Source: Polymorphobacter megasporae
GTDB taxonomy: Bacteria; Pseudomonadota; Alphaproteobacteria; Sphingomonadales; Sphingomonadaceae
Assembly (NCBI RefSeq): GCF_018982885.2
Contig: NZ_CP081848.1
Location: 1,674,001 to 1,738,000 of the forward strand
Reading direction: 5' to 3'
DNA length: 64,000 nucleotides
Shown: positions 20,129 through 28,484 of the stretch, in pieces
Numbering within the stretch: position 1 is the first letter of the stretch
Layout of the letters: every line of letters begins with the position of its first letter
Program-made: the position numbers and the translations under genes
Notes under the pieces: model-generated
Database searches by the model: none
What the model was told of the DNA's origin: nothing
What the model saw: the letters and a program-made list of their open reading frames with translations, nothing else

Positions 20129-20608
20129 ATGTTCGGCATCGACTCCTCCGAATTTCTCCTGATAGCGATCGTCGCGCTCGTCGTGATCGGGCCGAAGGAT
20201 CTGCCGCGCGTGATGCGGATGGTCGGCGGCTGGGTCGGGCGCGGGCGGGCGATGACACGTCACCTCCGCAGCGGCTTCGACACGATGATGCGTGAGGCCG
20301 AGCTCGAGGAAATGCAGAAGCAGTGGGCGCAGCAGAACGCCGATATCATGGCGGCGACGACGGTCGCCCCGGTCGCGCCGCATGTTTACGATGCGCCGGT
20401 GGTCGCGTCGCCTGCTGCATCGCCCGTGCCGAACATCTACGATATGCCGGTCGCGACGCACGCACCCGCCACCGGGATCGCAATGACCGGTCCGCGCCCG
20501 TCGCCCGCCGCGATCCTTGCCCATGCCGACGTCGCCGAACCCGCGATCGCCGCCGAGCCGCTTCCCGCCGTGCATAGCGAACCTGTACCCCCGACGGCAG
20601 CGCCATGA
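20129..20608 (+). CDS. tatB: TatB, twin-arginine substrate-receptor subunit
   Basis: A 159 aa protein with MFGIDSSEFLLIAIVALVVIGPKDLPRVMRMVGGWVG: the single membrane helix, the GPKDLP hinge and the amphipathic helix of TatB. The tail is alanine/proline-rich. With TatC it recognises the twin-arginine signal. It overlaps tatC by four bases. Confidence 0.94.
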   Translation: MFGIDSSEFLLIAIVALVVIGPKDLPRVMRMVGGWVGRGRAMTRHLRSGFDTMMREAELEEMQKQWAQQNADIMAATTVAPVAPHVYDAPVVASPAASPVPNIYDMPVATHAPATGIAMTGPRPSPAAILAHADVAEPAIAAEPLPAVHSEPVPPTAAP

Positions 20609-21393
20609 GCGAACTCGACGACAGCAAGGCGCCGCTGATGGAGCATCTGGTCGAGCTGCGGAAACGGCTGCTCGTCAGCCTCGTCGCGCTCGTCGTCGCG
20701 TTCGGTATCGCCTTCACCCAGTCGAAGACGATTTTCGCGTTTCTCGTCCAGCCGCTCGTCCGTGCCGAAGGGCCCGGAGCGCACACGCAGTTGATCTTCA
20801 CCAAGCTTTACGAGGCGTTCTTCGTCCAGGTGAAGGTCGCTGCGTTCGCGGCGCTCGTCATTGCCTTCCCGATCATCGCCAACCAGATCTGGGCATTCGT
20901 CGCGCCCGGCCTCTACAAGAACGAGAAGCGCGCGTTCCTGCCGTTCCTGATCATGACTCCGGTATTGTTCACCGCCGGGGCAGCGCTCGCATATTACGTC
21001 GTCGCCCCGATCTCGTTTAGATTCTTCCTCAAGTTCAACGACAACGGCGCGACGACCGGATTTGCTCAGACCGCGCTGCCGGCGATGAACGACTATCTGT
21101 CGCTGATCATGCATTTCATGGCGGGGTTTGGCATCGCGTTCCTCCTGCCGGTGCTGCTGATGCTGCTCGAGCGCGCCGGGATCGTGACGCGCACCCAGCT
21201 CAAGGCTGGACGGCGCTACGCAATCGTCGGGGCGTTCGTCGTCGCCGCGGTGCTGGCTCCACCCGATGTCGTATCGCAATGCCTGCTCGCGGTGCCGCTG
21301 ATCGCGCTCTACGAGGCGTCGATCATCGGAATCTGGTTCAGCGAGCGCAAGCGCGCCCGCGACGCTGCTGCACTGCCCGCTATCGTACCGTAG
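20605..21393 (+). CDS. tatC: TatC, twin-arginine translocase core
   Basis: A 262 aa polytopic inner-membrane protein with six hydrophobic segments. The cytoplasmic head PLMEHLVELRKRLL contains the conserved HLxELRxRL motif that binds the RR signal; FVAPGLYKNEKRAFLPF is the TatC loop signature. The ATG overlaps the tatB stop. The tatABC unit ends here and is followed by a hairpin array with a terminator-like first stem. Confidence 0.96.
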   Translation: MSELDDSKAPLMEHLVELRKRLLVSLVALVVAFGIAFTQSKTIFAFLVQPLVRAEGPGAHTQLIFTKLYEAFFVQVKVAAFAALVIAFPIIANQIWAFVAPGLYKNEKRAFLPFLIMTPVLFTAGAALAYYVVAPISFRFFLKFNDNGATTGFAQTALPAMNDYLSLIMHFMAGFGIAFLLPVLLMLLERAGIVTRTQLKAGRRYAIVGAFVVAAVLAPPDVVSQCLLAVPLIALYEASIIGIWFSERKRARDAAALPAIVP

Positions 21394-21418
21394 TGCACCA
21401 TCCCTGACATTCGTACAG

Positions 21419-21600
21419 AAAAGGCCCACAACCGGGGGGATGGTTGCGGGCCTTTCTAATAATTTGGGTCCGACCGCATTCGGGGGGGATGATGCGGCCG
21501 GACCCTTGGGAGGACAGCGGGAGCGGGGGGGCATATACCGCTGTCCAGTCTTCTAAACGGACATGCCCGTTCGGGGTTCCGCGCCCCGCGAAGTTTTTTT
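21419..21600 (+). ncRNA. Candidate structured RNA: five consecutive hairpins, three with G-rich loops
   Basis: Stems: H1 arms 21420-21433/21442-21455 (loop GGGGGGAT), H2 arms 21466-21479/21492-21505 (loop with seven G), H3 arms 21512-21520/21538-21546 (loop with seven G), H4 AACGG/CCGTT at 21556-21571, H5 CGGGG/CCCCG at 21572-21588 followed by seven T at 21594-21600. H1 and H2 have 14-base arms that differ in sequence, each with one A-C mismatch at almost the same place. H1 followed by TTTCT may also serve as the tatC terminator. Transcription as a discrete RNA is inferred; no open reading frame of note lies in 21394-21691. Confidence 0.5.
21420..21460 (+). terminator. Terminator-like hairpin after tatC
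   Basis: Arms AAAGGCCCACAACC and GGTTGCGGGCCTTT pair with one mismatch around an 8-base loop, followed by TTTCTAAT. It lies 26 bases after the tatC stop and is the first stem of the hairpin array. Confidence 0.6.
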
Positions 21601-21632
21601 GCGGTGCATCAAAACGCGATCTTCGGAGCGAT

Positions 21633-21660
21633 GGAACCAGCCGAAACGACCGCGCGTCTT
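21633..21660 (+). promoter_or_regulatory. Possible EcfG (general stress sigma) promoter
   Basis: GGAAC at 21633-21637, a 17-base spacer, then CGTCTT at 21655-21660. The alphaproteobacterial EcfG consensus is GGAAC-N16/17-CGTT, so the -35 is exact and the -10 differs at the fourth base (CGTC). It lies 32 bases before a gene of the general-stress flavoprotein family, which supports the assignment. Confidence 0.45.
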
Positions 21661-21691
21661 CCGGTTACGTAACCATTGAAAAGGCCGGACG

Positions 21692-22168
21692 ATGACCGAC
21701 GATACGACAAAGTTCTGGGACATGATCGACGATCTCCGCGTCGCGATGCTGACGACCGAAACGGCGAACGGCCTCGAAAGCCGCCCGATGAGCGCGTATG
21801 TCGACAAGGATGCCGGCGACATCTGGTTTATCACCAAGATCGACAGCAACAAGACCGAGGAGATCAAGGACGACGCCAAGGTCAACCTCGCTTTCGCCAA
21901 TTCGTCGTCGAACAAGTACGTCTCGGTTACCGGCACCGCACGCGTCGTCCGCGACCCGGCGAAGCAGAAGGAATTGTGGAACCCGTTCGCCGAGGCTTGG
22001 CTGCCCGAGGGCCCCGAGGCGCCGACGACGGGCCTGATCCACGTCACCCCCGAGCATGCGACGATCTGGGATTCGCCGGGCAAGCTGGCAATGCTCGTCA
22101 AGGTCGCCAAGGCGAATCTGACGCAGACGCCGCCGAAGGACGACAAGGTCACGCACGTCACGCTGTAA
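21692..22168 (+). CDS. Pyridoxamine 5'-phosphate oxidase-like general stress protein
   Basis: A 158 aa split-barrel flavin-binding protein of the 'general stress protein 26' group. LRVAMLTTETANGLESRPMSAY and GDIWFITKIDSNKTEEIKDDAKVNLAFAN are typical for the family, whose members bind FMN, FAD or related cofactors; the true reaction is unknown. It appears monocistronic, with a hairpin array upstream, a possible EcfG promoter at 21633-21660 and a palindromic repeat right after its stop. Confidence 0.88.
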   Translation: MTDDTTKFWDMIDDLRVAMLTTETANGLESRPMSAYVDKDAGDIWFITKIDSNKTEEIKDDAKVNLAFANSSSNKYVSVTGTARVVRDPAKQKELWNPFAEAWLPEGPEAPTTGLIHVTPEHATIWDSPGKLAMLVKVAKANLTQTPPKDDKVTHVTL

Positions 22169-22176
22169 AGCGTCTT

Positions 22177-22209
22177 TCATCCCGGCGAAGCAGGCCTTCG
22201 CCGGGATGA
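22177..22209. repeat. Short palindromic repeat related to the one after ftsZ
   Basis: Arms TCATCCCGGCGAAG (22177-22190) and CTTCGCCGGGATGA (22196-22209) are exact reverse complements with a 5-base loop. They resemble one inner part of the 9016-9094 element. It sits between the stress protein gene and coaBC and could act as a transcript end. Confidence 0.75.
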
Positions 22210-22240
22210 CAGCACCGATCGCGGCGACTACACCGCCGGG

Positions 22241-23416
22241 ATGCACGGCAAACGAATTCTGCTCATCGTCGGCGGCGGCATCGCCGCATTCAAGGCGCTC
22301 GAACTCGTTCGGGCGCTGCGCCGCGAGGGGGCGACGGTCACGCCCGTCCTGACCGCGGGCGGAGCGCATTTCGTGACGCCGCTCAGCCTGTCTGCGCTCG
22401 CCGCCAGCCCGGTCCACAGCGATTTGTGGAGCCTCGATGAGGGCGGCGGCATGGGGCACATCGAACTCAGCCGCAGCGCCGACCTCATCGTCGTCTGCCC
22501 GGCGACCGCCGACCTGATGGCGAAAATGACCGCGGGGATCGCCGATGATCTCGCGACCACGCTCCTGCTCGCGACCGACACGCCGGTCATCGCCGTCCCT
22601 GCGATGAACGTCCGCATGTGGACGCACGCCGCGACGGTGGCGAACGTCGCGATGTTGCGGGAACGCGGAGTGATGGTCATCGAGCCCGACGACGGTCCGA
22701 TGGCGTGCGGCGAGTTCGGCCCGGGGCGACTGCCCGAGGTTCCGGCGATCGTCGCGGCGATCGCTCTGCACTTTGCGCCCAAGCCGCTGACCGGCAGGCA
22801 CGTCGTCGTCACCGCCGGTCCGACGCATGAGCCGATCGACCCGGTCCGCTATCTCGCCAACCGCTCGTCGGGCAAGCAAGGCTTCGCAATCGCGGGCGCG
22901 CTGGCTGCACTCGGCGCGCGGGTGACGCTCGTCGCCGGGCCGATCGCGCTCGTCACGCCCCCCGGCTGCACGCGGATCGACGTTGAGACCGCGCGGCAGA
23001 TGGCGGTTGCGGTCGAGGCGGCGCTGCCCGCTGATGCCGCAGTCCTCGTCGCCGCGGTCGCCGACTGGGGGGTGATCGCCTCGCCCGACAAGCTCAAGAA
23101 GGCGGAGGGGATGCCGCGCTTCGACATGGTCGAGAATCCCGATATCCTCGCCACGCTCGGCCACAGCCCCGACCGTCCGCGCCTCGTCGTCGGTTTCGCC
23201 GCCGAGACCAGCGAGACGGTGGCGAATGCCGTCGCCAAGCGCGTCGCCAAGGGGGCCGACTGGATCGTCGCCAACGATGTCTCGGGCGACGTGATGGGCG
23301 GCGACGCCAATACCGTCCACCTCGTCACCGCCGACGGCGTCGAGGACTGGCCGACGCTGGCCAAGGCCGAGGTCGCCCGGCGGCTCGCCGATCGCATCGC
23401 ACAGGAATTCGCATGA
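22241..23416 (+). CDS. coaBC: CoaBC, phosphopantothenoylcysteine synthetase/decarboxylase
   Basis: Bifunctional coenzyme A enzyme. The N-terminal CoaC flavoprotein half (about 1-180) has [32 protein letters not shown] and [12 protein letters not shown] with the catalytic cysteine. The CoaB half shows [24 protein letters not shown] and a NANTVHLVT-like end ([14 protein letters not shown]). At 391 aa it has normal length. Its stop overlaps dut (ATGA), the coaBC-dut order found in many proteobacteria. Confidence 0.95.
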   Translation: MHGKRILLIVGGGIAAFKALELVRALRREGATVTPVLTAGGAHFVTPLSLSALAASPVHSDLWSLDEGGGMGHIELSRSADLIVVCPATADLMAKMTAGIADDLATTLLLATDTPVIAVPAMNVRMWTHAATVANVAMLRERGVMVIEPDDGPMACGEFGPGRLPEVPAIVAAIALHFAPKPLTGRHVVVTAGPTHEPIDPVRYLANRSSGKQGFAIAGALAALGARVTLVAGPIALVTPPGCTRIDVETARQMAVAVEAALPADAAVLVAAVADWGVIASPDKLKKAEGMPRFDMVENPDILATLGHSPDRPRLVVGFAAETSETVANAVAKRVAKGADWIVANDVSGDVMGGDANTVHLVTADGVEDWPTLAKAEVARRLADRIAQEFA

Positions 23417-23868
23417 CCCCCGAAATCGTCATCGACGTCGAGATCATGCGCCACGCTGACGGCCTCGATTTGCCCGCTTATGCAACCGAAGGGGCGGCGG
23501 GGATGGACGTCGTTGCCGCGCTCGACCGCGACCTGGTTCTTGCGCCGGGCGCGCGTGCGGCGGTGCCGACCGGGCTCAAGCTCGCGATCCCCGACGGCTA
23601 CGAGGTCCAGGTCCGCCCGCGGTCGGGGCTCGCGCTCAAGCACGGCCTGACGGTGGCGAACGCGCCGGGGACGATCGACAGCGACTATCGTGGCGAATTG
23701 AAGGTGCTGCTCGCCAACCTCGGCGATGCGGCGGTGACGATCACGCGCGGCATGCGGATCGCGCAGCTCGTCGTCGCGCCGGTCGTCCGCGGGCGCTGGG
23801 TCGCCGTCGATACCGTCGCCGAGGACACGGCACGCGGGAGCGGCGGGTTCGGCTCGACGGGATCGTGA
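23413..23868 (+). CDS. dut: dUTPase (deoxyuridine 5'-triphosphate nucleotidohydrolase)
   Basis: Trimeric enzyme hydrolysing dUTP to dUMP, keeping uracil out of DNA. All five motifs are present in 151 aa: [48 protein letters not shown] and the C-terminal arm [10 protein letters not shown]. The gene overlaps coaBC at its start (ATGA) and the E1-like gene at its end (GTGA). Confidence 0.97.
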   Translation: MTPEIVIDVEIMRHADGLDLPAYATEGAAGMDVVAALDRDLVLAPGARAAVPTGLKLAIPDGYEVQVRPRSGLALKHGLTVANAPGTIDSDYRGELKVLLANLGDAAVTITRGMRIAQLVVAPVVRGRWVAVDTVAEDTARGSGGFGSTGS

Positions 23869-24614
23869 GCCTCACCGACGACCAGCTCGACCGCTACGCC
23901 CGCCACATCATCCTCAAGGAAATCGGCGGCAGCGGCCAAGCGAAGCTGCTCGCCAGCAGCGTCGCGGTGGTCGGCGCAGGGGGTCTCGGCTCGCCGTGCC
24001 TGATGTACCTCGCCGCCGCCGGGGTCGGGCGGCTGACGGTGATCGACGACGATACGGTCGCGCTGTCGAACCTCCAGCGCCAGGTCCTCCACGGCACCGC
24101 CGACGTCGGCCGGGCGAAGACCGACAGCGCGCGCGACGGGCTGGCACGAATCAACCCCGACGCAGTGGTGACACCGCAGCGCGTCCGGCTCGACGCGAAC
24201 AACGCCGCCGCGCTGCTCGGCGGGCACGATGTCGTTGCCGACGGATCGGACAGTTTTGCGACGCGGCTGACCGTCGCCGATGCCTGCGTCACCTTGCGGA
24301 TACCCCTCGTCTCGGCTGCGGTCGGGCCGTTCGACGGGCAGCTTTCGACGTTCCGGGGATGGGAGGCCGGACTGCCGTGCTACCGCTGCTATGTCGGCAA
24401 TGCCCCGGGGCGTGAAGACACGAGTTGCGCCGATCAGGGCATCCTCGGCGCGCTGACCGGCGTGATGGGGGCGATGCAGGCGCTCGAAGTTATTCGCGAG
24501 ATCACCGGCTTCGGCCCGACATTGGCGGGGCGACTGTTGCTGTTCGATGCGCTGTCGATGCGGATGCGAACGTTAAATTTGGCGAAGGACCCGGCATGCC
24601 CGGCGTGCCACTAG
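23865..24614 (+). CDS. ThiF/MoeB-family E1-like adenylyltransferase
   Basis: A 249 aa E1-like enzyme that would adenylate the C-terminus of a ubiquitin-like sulfur carrier (ThiS or MoaD type). It has [18 protein letters not shown], the nucleotide loop [28 protein letters not shown], a cysteine in [20 protein letters not shown], and zinc cysteine pairs CYRC and CPAC. No rhodanese domain is fused. GTG start overlaps dut. ThiF and MoeB cannot be separated from the sequence alone; no carrier gene is next to it, but a DsrE-like gene overlaps its end. Confidence 0.88.
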   Translation: MSLTDDQLDRYARHIILKEIGGSGQAKLLASSVAVVGAGGLGSPCLMYLAAAGVGRLTVIDDDTVALSNLQRQVLHGTADVGRAKTDSARDGLARINPDAVVTPQRVRLDANNAAALLGGHDVVADGSDSFATRLTVADACVTLRIPLVSAAVGPFDGQLSTFRGWEAGLPCYRCYVGNAPGREDTSCADQGILGALTGVMGAMQALEVIREITGFGPTLAGRLLLFDALSMRMRTLNLAKDPACPACH

Positions 24615-24910
24615 CGATCGTCGTCAGCGAGGCCGGTCCGCGTCTTGCCACCGCGCTGACGCTCGCTGCCGCCGCCGCTGCCTTGGGGCGCGACGTCTCG
24701 ATACTGTTCGACGGGGCGAGCGTCGCCGTGCTTGCGCCACCGGGGCCGTTGCTCGGCACCGCGCTCGAACTCGGTGTGCGGATGATAGCGTGCCAGACCG
24801 GACTTGCCGACGCGGGAATCGACGCCGCGCGGCTGCCGCCGGGGGTGGCGACCGGAGGGATGATCGGCTTCCTCGCGGCGTTGGGCGACGCGCAACTGCT
24901 GCTGGTTTGA
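24596..24910 (+). CDS. Small DsrE/TusD-like protein
   Basis: A 104 aa protein with the alpha/beta layout of DsrE-like sulfur carriers: [10 protein letters not shown] (first strand), an Ala-rich helix, DVSILFDGASVAVL (second strand), and a single cysteine in VRMIACQTGLADAGI at the position where family members carry their persulfide. The assignment rests on pattern, not on an alignment. It overlaps the E1-like gene by 19 bases, so the two are co-translated and may cooperate in sulfur transfer. Confidence 0.6.
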   Translation: MPGVPLAIVVSEAGPRLATALTLAAAAAALGRDVSILFDGASVAVLAPPGPLLGTALELGVRMIACQTGLADAGIDAARLPPGVATGGMIGFLAALGDAQLLLV

Positions 24911-24986
24911 CGCTCGAAGCCGGCGAAGCCTTTCGCAATCCGCTTGCCGCCACCCCAAACCGAGCCTACCCGCATAATACACCTCG

Positions 24987-27041
24987 ATGGCCACAGCTTC
25001 GCCCCGCACCGCCGTTCGCCGACCCCCGCCCAAGCCCCCGCGCGGCGGGTTTTCGGCGTTAATGATCGGGCTGCTCAAATGGGGCGGCGCGATCATCCTC
25101 CTCGCGGTCATCGGCCTCGGCATTTCGGTCGCGATCGCAATGGGGTCGCTCCCCGGTTTCGACGAGCTCAAGCGGTCGCCGAACGGCCAGTCGGTCGAGA
25201 TTCGCGGCGCCGACAACAGCGTCCTCGTCAGCCTCGGGCCGAGCTACGGTGAGTGGCTGCCGTTCGCGCGCATTCCCAAGACGATGACCGCGGCGATGAT
25301 CGCGGTCGAGGACCGGCGCTTTTATTACCACCCCGGGGTCGATCCGATCGGCATGGCGCGGTCGCTGCGCAGCAATGCGACGCGCGGGACGCGGCAGGGG
25401 GCGTCGACGATCACCCAGCAGCTCGCGCGCAACGTCTTCCTGACGTCGAACCAGACGTATAGCCGCAAGATCCGCGAGGCGGTCATCGCGCTCGCGATCG
25501 AGCGCAAGTTCACCAAAGAAGCGATCCTCGAACTCTACCTCAACCGCGTCTATTTCGGCGGCGGCGCATACGGAATCGACGCCGCAAGCCGCAAGTTCTT
25601 CGGCCACCCTGCCGAAACGCTCAGCCTCGAGGAGGCGGCGATCATCGCCGGGCTGGTCAAGGCGCCGAGCCGCTATGCGCCGTCGGCCGACCCGGTCCGC
25701 GCGCGCGATCGCGCCAGCGTCGTCATCAAGACGATGGAAGATTCAGGGGCGATCACCCCCGCCCAGGCCGCCGCCGCCGACTTCGCCTCGCTTCGCTTTG
25801 CGCCGCAGGAGCGCCAGTCGGGGGTGCGGTACTTCACCGACTGGGTCCTCGCGCAGGTCGAGAACCTGACCGACGAGGCGGTTGAGCCGCTGTCGGTGTC
25901 GACGACGCTCGACCCCGCCGGGCAGCGCTATGCCGAGGCCGCGATCGCCGCCGAATCGCCCGCCGGGGCGCAGGGTGCGCTCGTGTCGATGGCGCGCGAC
26001 GGCGCGGTCAAGGCGATGGTCGGCGGGCGCGATTATGTCGCCTCGAACTACAACCGCGCGGTCGCGGCACGGCGGCAGCCTGGGTCGTCATGGAAGCTGT
26101 TCGACTATCTCGCGGCGATCGAGGACGGGGTCGAGCCCGACGACACGATCGTCGATGGTCCTGTCACGATCGACGGCTGGTCGCCGCATAATTTCGGCAA
26201 CAGTTACGCCGGGACGGTGACGGTCCGCCATGCTTTCGCCGAGTCGATCAACACCGTCGCGGTCAAGCTCGCGCAACGTGTCGGCTTCGACACCGTCGCC
26301 GACGTCGCGCGCCGCTTCGGCATCACCACGCCGATCGACCGCCGCCCGGCAATGGCGCTCGGCGCGTCGGACGTCGAGCTGCTCGAATTGACCACAGCTT
26401 ACGCCGGGGTCGCCAACCAGGGGGTCGAGACGCGGCCGTACGCGATCACGCGGATCGCCACCGCGTCGGGCAAGGTGCTCTACACCCGCGAGGCGCCGAG
26501 CCCGCGCGTCCTCGTCGCGCCGTACGTCGCGGCGAAGATGACCGACCTTCTCAAGGCGGCGGTCGAGACCGGGACCGGGCGCAACGCGCAGATCGGGCGG
26601 CCGCTCGCGGGCAAGACGGGCACGACGAGTAGCTATAAGGATGGCTGGTTCATTGGCTTCACCAACGAACTCACCACCGGCGTTTGGATGGGACGCGACG
26701 ATGCCAAGCCAGTTGCGAGCCTGCAGGGCGGGCGGGCCCCGGCGCGGGCGTTCGCCGCGTACATGGCGCGCGCGGTCGGCGGCACCCCGCCCGCACCGTT
26801 GACCACCGACGTCGCGGCGCCCGACTTGGGTCTCGAACCCGACGACCAGGTCTATGGGCTGGTGCCCGACTCCGCTGCGCCGGGGGTGACGTCGGACAAC
26901 AGCGGCGAGGTCGACGTCCAGCCGCGCCGCCGCGATCCGGCTCCGGGGGATGAGGACCAGCCGCGCCTCGACGACCGTTGGCTCAACGACACGCTCAATG
27001 CGCCCGCGCCGCGGCAACAGCGGACCCCAGATCCGTATTAG
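24987..27041 (+). CDS. Class A penicillin-binding protein (transglycosylase/transpeptidase)
   Basis: Bifunctional peptidoglycan synthase of 684 aa anchored by one membrane helix (about residues 30-55). The GT51 domain shows AVEDRRFYYHPGVDP with the catalytic glutamate, RQGASTITQQLARN, ERKFTKEAILELYLNRVYFGGGAYG and AIIAGLVKAPSRY. The transpeptidase domain has SSWK in RRQPGSSWKLFDY (SxxK), ESINTVAVKL (SxN) and GKTGTTSSYKDGWF (KTG). It is shorter than a typical PBP1a because the inserted domain is missing, so it is nearer PBP2/PbpC-like class A enzymes. A proline-rich acidic tail ends the protein. Confidence 0.92.
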   Translation: MATASPRTAVRRPPPKPPRGGFSALMIGLLKWGGAIILLAVIGLGISVAIAMGSLPGFDELKRSPNGQSVEIRGADNSVLVSLGPSYGEWLPFARIPKTMTAAMIAVEDRRFYYHPGVDPIGMARSLRSNATRGTRQGASTITQQLARNVFLTSNQTYSRKIREAVIALAIERKFTKEAILELYLNRVYFGGGAYGIDAASRKFFGHPAETLSLEEAAIIAGLVKAPSRYAPSADPVRARDRASVVIKTMEDSGAITPAQAAAADFASLRFAPQERQSGVRYFTDWVLAQVENLTDEAVEPLSVSTTLDPAGQRYAEAAIAAESPAGAQGALVSMARDGAVKAMVGGRDYVASNYNRAVAARRQPGSSWKLFDYLAAIEDGVEPDDTIVDGPVTIDGWSPHNFGNSYAGTVTVRHAFAESINTVAVKLAQRVGFDTVADVARRFGITTPIDRRPAMALGASDVELLELTTAYAGVANQGVETRPYAITRIATASGKVLYTREAPSPRVLVAPYVAAKMTDLLKAAVETGTGRNAQIGRPLAGKTGTTSSYKDGWFIGFTNELTTGVWMGRDDAKPVASLQGGRAPARAFAAYMARAVGGTPPAPLTTDVAAPDLGLEPDDQVYGLVPDSAAPGVTSDNSGEVDVQPRRRDPAPGDEDQPRLDDRWLNDTLNAPAPRQQRTPDPY

Positions 27042-27203
27042 CGCTGTCCTACACCCGCCCGCCCATGCGACGTTCGCGGATCAAGTCGCCACCGGGCGGC
27101 GTCGAACGTTCTTTCTCATCGTGAGGGCCGGCCCGTTACAGTCTGGGGCCGACGTGCGACCGGGCAGCAACGAAGGTCAAAAAGCACCGTCGTTTGTGTG
27201 AAC

Positions 27204-28484
27204 TTATTTTGAACTTAGCAGCGGATTTGCCCATTCCGCCCCAACCGTCGGGTCGGTTTCAGCCGCGATCCGTGCCGGGTTGACGCCGCCGCCGAGCCGC
27301 CGCCACGCCCAGATCGCCGCGCCGCGAACGACCGTTGCAGGATCGTCGAGCAGTATCCCCAGCGGGCCGAGCAACGCCGCGTCGCCGCTATTCCCCGCCG
27401 CGATGGCGACGTTGCGGACGAAGCGGTCGCGCCCGATCCGCTTGACCGGCGACCCGGCGAACACGGCGCGGAAGCCCGCGTCGTCGAGCGCGAGCAGGTC
27501 GGCGATCGCCGGTCGGACGAGCTCGGCGCGCGGGGCGAAGGCGATGTCGTGCGCCGCGACCGCGAACTTATTCCACGGACAGACGCTCAGGCAGTCGTCG
27601 CAGCCATAGATACGGTTGCCGATCGCAGCCCGGAACTCGACCGGGATCGGCCCCTTGTGCTCGATCGTCAGGTACGAGATGCAGCGACGTGCATCCAATT
27701 GATAAGGTTGGGGAAAAGCGTCGGTCGGGCATGCGCGCTGGCACGCGTCGCAGCTGCCGCAACGGTCGCGGCCGGGCGGCGACGGGGTCAAGTCCAGCGT
27801 CGTATAGATCGCGCCGAGGAACAGCCACGACCCGTGGTCGCGCGATACGAGGTTGGTGTGCTTGCCCTGCCAGCCGAGCCCGGCGGCCTCGGCGAGCGGC
27901 TTCTCCATCACCGGGGCGGTGTCGACGAAGACCTTGAGCGGGGCAGGGGCCTCCCGCGCGAGCCAGCCGCCGAGGGCCTTCAGCCGCCGCTTGACGCTGT
28001 CGTGATAGTCGCTGCCCAGCGCATAGACCGAGATCGCGGCGTGTCCCGGTTCGTCCGCCAGCCGCAGCGGGTCGAGCGCGGGGGCGTAGCTCGTGCCGAG
28101 CATGATAACCGAGCGGACTTCAGGCCAGAGGGCGGCGGGCGTCACGCGGCGGTCGACGGTCTCGGCCATCCAGATCATGTCGCCGTGGCGGCCGTCGGCG
28201 AGCCAGTCACGGAGGCGGGCTCCGGCGAGCGGGGCGGCGGTGGCGGGGGCGACGCCGATTGCGGCGAAGCCGTGGGTGAGCGCGGCGGCGGCGAGGCTAG
28301 CGGTAAAGTCGCCCTGCTTCCCCTTCCCTTCAGGGGAGGGGCGAGAGCCGTCGCGCTTGCGACGGCCCGGGGGTGGGGCCGTAACGAGCCGAGCGGCGTG
28401 TGGTGACTCCCCCACCCCCGGCCCCTCCCCTAAAGGGGAGGGGAGCAGGTCGGGATCTGGCCCGTCACCAGTCGAGCTTGTCAT
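27204..28484 (-). CDS. queG: QueG, epoxyqueuosine reductase, with repeat-encoded N-terminus
   Basis: Cobalamin-dependent iron-sulfur enzyme that makes queuosine in tRNA. The core begins near LAAAALTHGFAAIGVAPAT and shows FVDTAPVMEKPLAEAAGLGWQGKHTNL, two 4Fe-4S motifs (CGSCDACQRACPTDAF and GCDDCLSVCPWNKFA) and a C-terminal HEAT-like part. From the only usable start, ATG 28484 inside the upstream GST gene, the protein is 426 aa, longer than the usual 350-380. Residues about 14-60 (PSPLGEGPGVGES... PSPEGKGKQG) come from the palindromic repeat at 28316-28447. No start codon lies between the repeat and the conserved core. Confidence 0.92.
   Translation of the reverse strand: MTSSTGDGPDPDLLPSPLGEGPGVGESPHAARLVTAPPPGRRKRDGSRPSPEGKGKQGDFTASLAAAALTHGFAAIGVAPATAAPLAGARLRDWLADGRHGDMIWMAETVDRRVTPAALWPEVRSVIMLGTSYAPALDPLRLADEPGHAAISVYALGSDYHDSVKRRLKALGGWLAREAPAPLKVFVDTAPVMEKPLAEAAGLGWQGKHTNLVSRDHGSWLFLGAIYTTLDLTPSPPGRDRCGSCDACQRACPTDAFPQPYQLDARRCISYLTIEHKGPIPVEFRAAIGNRIYGCDDCLSVCPWNKFAVAAHDIAFAPRAELVRPAIADLLALDDAGFRAVFAGSPVKRIGRDRFVRNVAIAAGNSGDAALLGPLGILLDDPATVVRGAAIWAWRRLGGGVNPARIAAETDPTVGAEWANPLLSSK
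28316..28447. repeat. Bipartite palindromic repeat inside the queG 5' end
   Basis: Nested palindromes: CCCTTCAGGGG-type outer parts at both ends (28321-28341 and 28421-28444), a hairpin GCCGTCGC/GCGACGGC at 28348-28367, and long arms CCGGGGGTGGGG (28368-28379) and CCCCACCCCCGG (28410-28421). The design resembles the element at murC/murB (3393-3533). It is read through in frame as part of queG. Confidence 0.75.

Noticed and set aside
27042-27203. Small RNA such as 4.5S RNA between the penicillin-binding protein and queG genes
   Set aside because: A GGGCAGCAACGAAGG stretch is faintly suggestive, but the conserved SRP core is missing and no stable fold is evident.
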